A DNA stretch of 64,000 nucleotides from DP-19 sp036496285 (GTDB lineage Bacteria; Desulfobacterota; Binatia; UTPRO1). The notes beneath the pieces were generated by a model that was given only the letters and a program-made list of their open reading frames with translations, made no database searches and was not told the DNA's origin. Both the position numbers and the translations under genes were made by a program. Location: contig DASXLI010000100.1 in NCBI GenBank assembly GCA_036496285.1, positions 1 to 64,000 of the forward strand, read 5' to 3'. Shown here piece by piece: positions 50,737-57,903 of this stretch. Positions within the stretch are counted from its first letter, which is position 1. The number at the start of each line of letters is the position of its first letter.

Positions 50737-52710
50737 ATGGACTCCCAATACCAAGCCGATCGCGAGCGCATGATCGAGCGGCACCTCGTGGCGCGCGGTA
50801 TTCGCGATCGGGCGGTGCTCGATGCGATGCGCGCGGTGCCGCGCGAGGCATTCGTCGCGGGCGAGCTGGCGGAGTTCGCGTACGAGGATGCGCCGCTGCC
50901 CATCGAAGCCGGTCAGACGATCTCGCAGCCGTACATCGTGGCCGAGATGACCGTCGCCCTGGGCCTCGGGTCGGAGGTTCGGGTGCTGGATGTCGGCACG
51001 GGATCCGGCTACGCGGCGGCGGTGCTGAGTCGGATCGCGCGTGAGGTGTACACGATCGAGCGCCACGAGGAGCTCGCGGAAGCGGCCACGCGCCGTTTGC
51101 GGTCGCTCGGCTACGAGAACGTGCACGTGCGCCACGGCGACGGTACGCTCGGCTGGCCGGAGCATGCGCCGTACGACGGCATCATCGTCGCGGCCGGGGG
51201 GCCCGACGTGCCGAAGCCGCTCCTCGAGCAGCTCGCCGTCGGCGGGCGTCTCGTCGTACCGGTCGGGCCGACGCCGCGCGAGCAGGTCCTCGTGCGCGTC
51301 ACGCGGACGGGGGAGGAGACGTACGAGCGCGAGACGCTCGGCGCGGTACGCTTCGTGCCGCTGATCGGCGCCGAAGGATGGAGCGCTCGAGAAGCGCCGC
51401 GGGCCGGCCGCGCGCCCACGATCAGCACGCTGCTTCGCGAAAGCGCGGAGCCGATCGGCGACATCGACGCGGACCGTATCGACGCGCTCGTCGACCGGAT
51501 CGGCGACGCGCGCATCGTGCTGATCGGCGAGGCGACCCACGGCACGTCCGAGTTCTATCGCATGCGTGCCCGCATCACGCGGGAGCTGATTCAGCGGCGC
51601 GGCTTCACGACCGTCGCCATCGAGGGCGACTGGCCGGACGTCGCCCGCGTCGACGATTGGGTGCACGATCGCCCCACACCGAGCGTCCAATGGACGCCGT
51701 TCGCCAGGTTCCCGACCTGGATGTGGAGGAATACCGACGTCGACGAATTCGTCCGTTGGCTGCGACAGCACAACGGCGGCGTGGCGCCCGAGCAGCGTGT
51801 CGGCTTCCACGGCCTCGACCTCTATAGCCTCTACACCTCGGTCGGCGAGGTGCTCCGGTACCTCGACGGCGTCGATCCCGGGGCGGCCGGCGCGGCACGC
51901 GAGCGCTATGGCTGCCTGACCCCGTGGCAGGGCGACCCGGCGGCATACGGCCGCGCGGTCGTGACGGAAGGCTATCGTGCGTGCGAGGCCGAGGTCGTCG
52001 CCATGCTCCGGGACCTCCTGGAGCGTCGGCTCGACTACATGCGGCGCGACGGCGACCGCTTCCTCGATGCGCTGCAGAACGCCCGCGTCGTCGCCAACGC
52101 CGAGCAGTACTACCGCGCGATGTACTACGGCTCGGTTCATTCGTGGAACCTGCGCGACCAGCACATGTTCGAGACGCTGCAGGTGCTGCTCGCTTTCCGC
52201 GGTCCCGACGCCAAGGCGGTCATATGGGAGCACAATTCCCACGTCGGCAACGCGGCGGCGACCGAGATGGGCGCCCGCGGCGAGTTCAACGTCGGCCAGC
52301 TCGCCCGGACGGAGTTCGGCGACGCCGCCTTCAGCATCGGATTCGGCACCGACCGTGGCACCGTCGCGGCCGCGACGGACTGGGATGGCCCGATGGAGGT
52401 GAAGCGGGTGCGACCCGCCCACGCCGAGAGCTATGAGCGGCTCTGCCATGACAGCGGCGTCGCGGCGTTCCTGCTCGCGCTCCGAAAGCCGCGGCGCGCC
52501 GAGGTGCGCGGCGAGCTCACGGCGCCGCGCCTCGAGCGGGCGATCGGCGTGATCTATCGGCCGGATACGGAGCTCGCGAGCCATTACTTCCAGGCGGTCC
52601 TGCCCGCGCAATTCGACGAGTACGTCTGGTTCGACGAGACGCGTGCGGTGACGCCGCTCGCGACGGCCCGGCCGCACGGTGCGCCCGAGACGTATCCGTT
52701 CGGGCTGTGA
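50737..52710 (+). CDS. Fused L-isoaspartate methyltransferase and erythromycin esterase-like protein
   Basis: This is a 657-residue two-domain protein. Residues 1-215 are a PCMT (Pcm) domain: TISQPYIVAEMTVAL, the SAM motif VLDVGTGSGYAAAVLSRI and DGIIVAAGGPDVP. Residues about 240-650 belong to the erythromycin esterase/EreA family: VLIGEATHGTSEFYRMRARI, TTVAIEGDWPD, VIWEHNSHVGNA with the catalytic His/Glu set. PCMT repairs damaged aspartyl residues in proteins; EreA-like domains outside resistance loci have unknown substrates. The ATG at 50737 has AAGGAG upstream. It is the third gene of the cytochrome operon. Confidence 0.9.
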   Translation: MDSQYQADRERMIERHLVARGIRDRAVLDAMRAVPREAFVAGELAEFAYEDAPLPIEAGQTISQPYIVAEMTVALGLGSEVRVLDVGTGSGYAAAVLSRIAREVYTIERHEELAEAATRRLRSLGYENVHVRHGDGTLGWPEHAPYDGIIVAAGGPDVPKPLLEQLAVGGRLVVPVGPTPREQVLVRVTRTGEETYERETLGAVRFVPLIGAEGWSAREAPRAGRAPTISTLLRESAEPIGDIDADRIDALVDRIGDARIVLIGEATHGTSEFYRMRARITRELIQRRGFTTVAIEGDWPDVARVDDWVHDRPTPSVQWTPFARFPTWMWRNTDVDEFVRWLRQHNGGVAPEQRVGFHGLDLYSLYTSVGEVLRYLDGVDPGAAGAARERYGCLTPWQGDPAAYGRAVVTEGYRACEAEVVAMLRDLLERRLDYMRRDGDRFLDALQNARVVANAEQYYRAMYYGSVHSWNLRDQHMFETLQVLLAFRGPDAKAVIWEHNSHVGNAAATEMGARGEFNVGQLARTEFGDAAFSIGFGTDRGTVAAATDWDGPMEVKRVRPAHAESYERLCHDSGVAAFLLALRKPRRAEVRGELTAPRLERAIGVIYRPDTELASHYFQAVLPAQFDEYVWFDETRAVTPLATARPHGAPETYPFGL

Positions 52711-52774
52711 TGCCGATCGACTGAACGAGACGGCGTTGCAGGCCTCGAGCAATTTCCCTACGATTCCCGCGGCA

Positions 52775-54148
52775 GTGGCCGAAGGGACGAAAGGCGCGAT
52801 TCTCGTCGCGGATGACGAGGCGGCGGTCCGCGAGAGCATCGCGGAGGTGCTGCGGGACGAGGGCTACCAGGTGACCGCGGTCGCGGACGGCGCCGCGGCG
52901 CTGCAGGCCGTCGACGGACGCGAGTTCGACATCGTGCTCACCGACCTTCGGATGCCGGGCGCCGACGGGCTCGCAATCCTCCGCCACGTCCGTCAGGTGT
53001 CGCCGCAGGCGCTCGTGCTGCTCATGACCGCACACGCAACCGTCGACACGGCCATCGAGGCGTTGCAGCGCGGGGCGCAGGACTATCTCCTCAAGCCACT
53101 CATCTTCGAGGACGTGCTGCACAAGATCGACCACCTCCTGCACCATCGCCAGGTCGCGTGGGAGAACCAGATGCTGCGCAATCACTTCGCGCGGCAATGG
53201 GACTTCGACAACCTGGTCGGCAGCTCGCTCGCGATGCGTGAGGTGATGACGCTCGTGCGGAAGGTCGCGCCGACGCCGAGCACGGTGCTGATCACCGGGG
53301 AGAGCGGGGTCGGGAAGGAGGTCGTGGCGCGGGCCATTCATCACTTCAGTGAGGTCCGGGAGCGAATTTTCCTCCCGGTGAACTGCGGCGCGATTCCCGA
53401 GAATCTCCTCGAGAGTCAGCTCTTCGGACATCTTCGCGGGTCGTTCACGGGTGCGGTCAGCAATCAGGAAGGGCTCTTTCAGCGGGCGCGCGGCGGCACG
53501 ATCTTCCTCGACGAGATCGGCGACGTGCCGTTGAACCTGCAGGTGAAGCTCCTGCGCACGATCGAGCAGAAGGAGATCCAGCCGGTGGGCGCGTCGAATC
53601 CGCAGAACGTCGACGTGCGCGTGATCGCGGCCACGAACCGCGACCTGGCGCAGGCGTCGGAGGCGGGGGAGTTCCGTGAGGATCTCTACTATCGTCTCAA
53701 CGTCATCGGCATCGAGATTCCACCGCTCCGTGAACGGCGGGAGGACATTCCGGCGCTCGTCCAGCACTTCGTCGCGATCCACAACCGCGAGCTGCGCAAG
53801 AGCTTCAAGGGCGTCGACGGGGTCACGATGAAGGTGCTGCTCTCGTTGCCCTGGAAGGGGAACGTCCGTGAGCTCGACAACGTCATCGAGCATGCGATGA
53901 TTCTCGGCGAGGGCGACTGGATCACGGTCGCCGACCTGCCGCGCGCCCTGAAGCCGGAGGACGTCGTGTCGGCGGCGGTCGGCGACAATCTCCGCGAGGC
54001 GCTGCGCGTGTACGAGCGGGCCCACATCGAGAGCGTGCTCGCCGGCTCGGACGGCGACAAGCACGTGGCGGCCGAGCGCCTTGGCGTCTCGCTTTCCTCT
54101 CTCTACCGGAAGCTCGAAGAGCTGGGGATCACGATGGCGACGATGTGA
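52775..54148 (+). CDS. NtrC-type sigma-54 response regulator
   Basis: This is a 457-residue protein with an N-terminal receiver (phosphoacceptor Asp57 in DIVLTDLRMPG, Lys in LLKPL) and an AAA+ sigma-54 activation domain (Walker A GESGVGKE, loop GSFTGA in place of GAFTGA, Walker B FLDEIGD). A Fis HTH (HVAAERLGVSLSSLYRKLEELGI) completes it. It is an orphan: no histidine kinase is nearby. The Ala-to-Ser change in the GAFTGA loop is a tolerated variant in other activators. The start is ambiguous (GTG at 52775, TTG at 52736, GTG at 52679). It is the probable activator of the local sigma-54 promoters. Confidence 0.9.
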   Translation: MAEGTKGAILVADDEAAVRESIAEVLRDEGYQVTAVADGAAALQAVDGREFDIVLTDLRMPGADGLAILRHVRQVSPQALVLLMTAHATVDTAIEALQRGAQDYLLKPLIFEDVLHKIDHLLHHRQVAWENQMLRNHFARQWDFDNLVGSSLAMREVMTLVRKVAPTPSTVLITGESGVGKEVVARAIHHFSEVRERIFLPVNCGAIPENLLESQLFGHLRGSFTGAVSNQEGLFQRARGGTIFLDEIGDVPLNLQVKLLRTIEQKEIQPVGASNPQNVDVRVIAATNRDLAQASEAGEFREDLYYRLNVIGIEIPPLRERREDIPALVQHFVAIHNRELRKSFKGVDGVTMKVLLSLPWKGNVRELDNVIEHAMILGEGDWITVADLPRALKPEDVVSAAVGDNLREALRVYERAHIESVLAGSDGDKHVAAERLGVSLSSLYRKLEELGITMATM

Positions 54149-54161
54149 GCGAGTAGGAACC

Positions 54162-56855
54162 ATGCCGGCCGATGCGAGCGCATATCTGACGGAGGGCATC
54201 CTCCGTGACGGCGGGTCGATCGTCGTCCGCGCCATCCGCCCGGACGACAAGACCCGGCTCGTCGAGCACTTCTCGCGCCTGTCGGCACAATCAGTCTACT
54301 TTCGCTTCTTCGGCGTGAAGCGACGCCTCACGGACGAGGAGCTCACGCGGTTCACCGAGCTCGATTTCCAACGTCGCATCGGGCTCGCGGCGACGCTGGT
54401 CGAGGACGGGGCCGAGCGGATCATCGGTGTCGGTCGGTTCGACACGCTCGAGGGGCAGGGGGCGCCCTGGCGCGCCGAGGTGGCGTTTGCCGTCGCCGAT
54501 GCGCATCAGGGCCGTGGGATCGGCACGCTCCTCCTCGAGCATCTCGTCGTGATCGCGCGGGCGCGCGGCATTCGCGAGTTCGAGGCGAACGTACTCGGCG
54601 AGAACAACCGGATGCTGGACGTGCTGACCAAGAGCGGTTTCGTCGCGCACCGCTCCATCGACGCTGGAGTCTTCACGTTGACGTTTCCGACGGCGGCCAC
54701 CCCAGCGTACGTCGAAGCGAGCCTGGCGCGGGAGCTGCGCGCAACCGCCGAGAGCGTGCGGCCTCTCCTCGAGCCGCGCTCGGTCGCCGTCGTCGGCGCC
54801 TCGCGCGATCCCGCATCGATCGGCGGCGTACTGCTGAGGAACGTCCATGCGAGCTGCCGCGGTTCCGTCTATCCGGTCCACCCGACGGCGACCGAGCTCC
54901 AGGGGCTGCGGGCGTACCCGCGGGTCAGCGCGATCGGCGCACCCGTGGATCTCGCCGTGGTCGCGGTGCCGGCGGCCGCCGTGGCGGACGTGATCGCCGA
55001 CTGCGCGCGCGCCGGCGTGCACGGGCTCGTCGTCATCTCGTCCGGTTTCGGCGAGGTGGCGAGCGGACGCGAAGCCGAGACGCGTCTGCGCCAGGAGGTG
55101 CGTGCACGCGGGATGCGGCTCGTGGGCCCGAACTGCCTCGGGGTGATCAACACCGACCCGGAACGCGGCGTGAACGCGTCGTTTGCGCCGGGAGTGCCGA
55201 CACCGGGCACGCTCGCGATGCTCTCGCAAAGCGGGGCGCTCGGGCTCGCCGTGCTCGATCACGTGCGGACGCGCGGACTCGGTGTGTCGAGCTTCGTGTC
55301 CGTCGGCAACAAGGCCGACGTGTCGAGCAACGATCTCCTCTCGTACTGGAGCGAGGATCCGCGGACCTCCGTGATCCTCCTCTACCTCGAGAGCTTCGGG
55401 AACCCGCGGAAGTTCGCACGCATCGCGCCGGTGGTCGCCCGACAGAAGCCGATCATTGCGGTGAAGTCGGGGCGCTCCGCCGCGGGCGTCCGCGCGGCGT
55501 CGAGCCATTCGGCGGCGCTCGCGAGCCTCGACGTCGCCGTCGATGCGCTCTTCGAGCAGAGCGGAATCATCCGCACCCGGACGCTCGAGGAGCTCTTCGA
55601 CGTGGCGGCGCTGCTCTCGACGCAACCGCTCCCGGCCGGGCGCCGCGTTGCGGTCGTCACCAACGCGGGCGGCCCCGGGATTCTCCTCGCGGACGCGTGC
55701 GAGGCACAGGGTCTCACGCTTCCCGCGCTCGCCGAGCGGACGCGCGAACGCCTTCGCGAGTTCCTGCCCGCCGCCGCGGGCGTCACGAATCCCGTCGACA
55801 TGACCGCGGCTGCGCCGCCGGAGCACTACGCGCGCGCCATCGAAGTCGTCGGTGCCGATCCGAATACCGATGCCCTCGTCGTCATCTACATCCCGGTGCT
55901 TGCGAGCCCGACCGAGATGGCGGCGGCAATCGCGCGCGCGGCCGGCACCGTCGCGGCCGCGAAGCCCGTGCTTGTCGTCTTCATGTCGGCCGACCCGATC
56001 CCTGCCGAGCTCGGCGCCGGCCCGCGCGGCGCGCTTCCGGCCTATCGCTTTCCAGAGAATGCCGCGATCGTGCTCGCGGCGGCGGAACGCTATGGGCGAT
56101 GGCGCAGCCGGCCGGTCAGCGCGCCCTTCGTGCTCGGAGACGCTGCGCGTGCCGCGGTGCGCGCCGTCGTCGAGCGCGCGCTCGAGGGCGCGGACGGGCC
56201 GCGGTGGTTGGAGCCCGACGACCTCGCCACCGTGCTGCGGGCGGCGGGGATCACCGTCGCGACGGCCGAGCGGGTGGCCCCAGGCGACGCGGCGGCCGCG
56301 GCCGAGCGCCTCGGGTTTCCGCTCGTCGCGAAGGCCATCGCGCCCGGCGTGCTCCACAAGAGCGACGTGGGTGGCGTGAGGCTCGGGCTGCACTCGGCGT
56401 CGGAGGTGGCCGCCGCCGTCGAGGCGCTCGGCGCCGCGATGCATGCCGTCGGCACACACCTCGACGGGGTTCTCCTGCAGCGCGAGGTTGCCGGCGGCGT
56501 CGAGGCGCTGGTCGGCGTGACGAGCGATCCGACGTTCGGGCCGGTGCTGGTCTGCGGCCTTGGCGGCGTGCTCGTCGAGCTCTTGCGCGACGTGAGCTTC
56601 CGGCTGCCTCCGGTGACGGAGCTCGACGCGTTCGAGATGTTGGCGATGCTGCGGGGCGGACGCCTTCTCGACGGCTATCGCGGCAGCCCGCCCGCCGACC
56701 GGGCCGCGCTGATCGACGTGATCTGCCGCGTCTCCGCGATCGTGGAAGCGGTGCCCGAGCTGCGCGAGCTCGATTTGAATCCGGTGAAGGTTCTCGCGCC
56801 GCACCAGGGTGCCATCGTGATCGATGCCCGCTTGCGCGTCGGCGCCCTCGCCTGA
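54162..56855 (+). CDS. GNAT acetyltransferase fused to acyl-CoA synthetase (NDP-forming type)
   Basis: This is an 897-residue protein. Residues about 20-175 are a GNAT domain (VAFAVADAHQGRGIGTLLLEHL). The CoA-binding domain begins LEPRSVAVVGASRDPASIGG; the succinyl-CoA ligase-like part carries the phospho-His loop (SSHSAALA, about 448), and the ATP-grasp half (GFPLVAKAIAPGVLHKSDVGGVRLGL, then LDLNPVKVL) completes it. The GNAT-first order resembles mycobacterial Pat-like and other protein lysine acetyltransferases, whose synthetase half is regulatory, but the phospho-His motif looks intact here. It could acetylate acetyl-CoA synthetase-type targets in response to metabolic state. The ATG at 54162 is 13 bases after the regulator. 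Confidence 0.9.
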   Translation: MPADASAYLTEGILRDGGSIVVRAIRPDDKTRLVEHFSRLSAQSVYFRFFGVKRRLTDEELTRFTELDFQRRIGLAATLVEDGAERIIGVGRFDTLEGQGAPWRAEVAFAVADAHQGRGIGTLLLEHLVVIARARGIREFEANVLGENNRMLDVLTKSGFVAHRSIDAGVFTLTFPTAATPAYVEASLARELRATAESVRPLLEPRSVAVVGASRDPASIGGVLLRNVHASCRGSVYPVHPTATELQGLRAYPRVSAIGAPVDLAVVAVPAAAVADVIADCARAGVHGLVVISSGFGEVASGREAETRLRQEVRARGMRLVGPNCLGVINTDPERGVNASFAPGVPTPGTLAMLSQSGALGLAVLDHVRTRGLGVSSFVSVGNKADVSSNDLLSYWSEDPRTSVILLYLESFGNPRKFARIAPVVARQKPIIAVKSGRSAAGVRAASSHSAALASLDVAVDALFEQSGIIRTRTLEELFDVAALLSTQPLPAGRRVAVVTNAGGPGILLADACEAQGLTLPALAERTRERLREFLPAAAGVTNPVDMTAAAPPEHYARAIEVVGADPNTDALVVIYIPVLASPTEMAAAIARAAGTVAAAKPVLVVFMSADPIPAELGAGPRGALPAYRFPENAAIVLAAAERYGRWRSRPVSAPFVLGDAARAAVRAVVERALEGADGPRWLEPDDLATVLRAAGITVATAERVAPGDAAAAAERLGFPLVAKAIAPGVLHKSDVGGVRLGLHSASEVAAAVEALGAAMHAVGTHLDGVLLQREVAGGVEALVGVTSDPTFGPVLVCGLGGVLVELLRDVSFRLPPVTELDAFEMLAMLRGGRLLDGYRGSPPADRAALIDVICRVSAIVEAVPELRELDLNPVKVLAPHQGAIVIDARLRVGALA

Positions 56856-56981
56856 GGCGGTCCGCCGCGCTCACTGACGGCGTGGGGCGGGTGATTCGCA
56901 TCCCTGGGAATGGACGATGTCTGGCATCGCACCCGTCGGAGTGCCGACTCCCCGGATAGTTGAAATCAAACGACTTTCCCG

Positions 56982-56997
56982 TGGCATGAAAGCCGCT
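56982..56997 (+). promoter_or_regulatory. Sigma-54 promoter upstream of USP-CBS, ATPase and BCAM0308 genes
   Basis: TGGCATGAAAGCCGCT has GG (56983-56984) and GC (56995-56996) 10 bases apart. The predicted start near 57008 falls just before the GGGAGCC ribosome site and the ATG at 57022. The -24 half is strong; the -12 half lacks TT. Confidence 0.5.
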
Positions 56998-57021
56998 CCA
57001 TGACTCGTAGGGAGCCATGCC

Positions 57022-57903
57022 ATGAGCGGATTCAGCCGGATCCTCGTTCCGATCGACTACGCGGCGCCCTCGAGCGATGCCTTGCGGCTCGCCGCGACCA
57101 TCGCGCGGGCTTTCGGTGGCCGCTTGCTCGTCCTCCATCTCCTGCCGATCGAGGTCTACGGCTACGCGGAGTTCCCGCTGGTCGCCCCGGACGACGCGCG
57201 GCTCGAGGAGGAGCGTACGCGTCTCGAGCGCCATGTTCGCACGGTGCTCGGCGATCACGCGCCGGCGTTCAAGGTCGAGATCGGGTGGGGGTCTCCCTTC
57301 GAACAGATCGTCGAGCGCGCCGCGGAGCGGTGCGCCGATCTCATCGTGATGGGGACCCACGGCCGCACCGGTGTGAAGCATGCGTTCCTCGGCAGCGTCG
57401 CCGAGAGGACGGTGCGTCTCGCACGATGCCCGGTGCTCACGGTCCGCGACTCCGCGGTGGAACCCGCGGCGCTCGTGGCGGCGCGTGGCGCGCGGAGCGA
57501 GACACCGCCTCCCGCCATGGTCGGCGCGCTGATGGTGCGCGATCCGGTCGTCGTACAATCCACCGACACGCTCGACATCGCCAATGCCCGGATGCTGGAG
57601 GCCGAGGCGCGCCATCTTCCCGTGGTCGCCGGCGGCCGGCTCGTCGGCATTCTGAGCGATCGCGACCTCCAGCCGCACATGAACGTCCTGGCGCACACGC
57701 GCGTCGACGCGGTCATGACGCCGAACCCGGCGACGGTATCACCGGACGCCGCCTTGGCGGACGCCGCGCGCGAGATGCTCCAGCGTCGCGTCCGCGCGCT
57801 GCCGGTCGTCGACGGCGAGCGCCTCGTCGGCATCGTGACCAGCAGCGACATCCTGGCCGACTACGCCCTCGCCGCGAGCTCGTGGAAAGCCATCGCGCCC
57901 TGA
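57022..57903 (+). CDS. Universal stress protein with two CBS domains
   Basis: This is a 293-residue protein. A UspA domain (1-145) has the ATP-binding motif VMGTHGRTGVKHAFLGSVAERTVR. Two CBS motifs follow (about 168-225 and 230-290: VGALMVRDPVVVQSTDTL, VDAVMTPNPATVSPDAAL, VGIVTSSDILADYA). CBS pairs bind adenosyl ligands such as AMP or ATP and report energy state. The first gene after a sigma-54-like promoter, it overlaps the P-type ATPase frame by 22 bases, so the USP-CBS protein may regulate that pump. Confidence 0.92.
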   Translation: MSGFSRILVPIDYAAPSSDALRLAATIARAFGGRLLVLHLLPIEVYGYAEFPLVAPDDARLEEERTRLERHVRTVLGDHAPAFKVEIGWGSPFEQIVERAAERCADLIVMGTHGRTGVKHAFLGSVAERTVRLARCPVLTVRDSAVEPAALVAARGARSETPPPAMVGALMVRDPVVVQSTDTLDIANARMLEAEARHLPVVAGGRLVGILSDRDLQPHMNVLAHTRVDAVMTPNPATVSPDAALADAAREMLQRRVRALPVVDGERLVGIVTSSDILADYALAASSWKAIAP

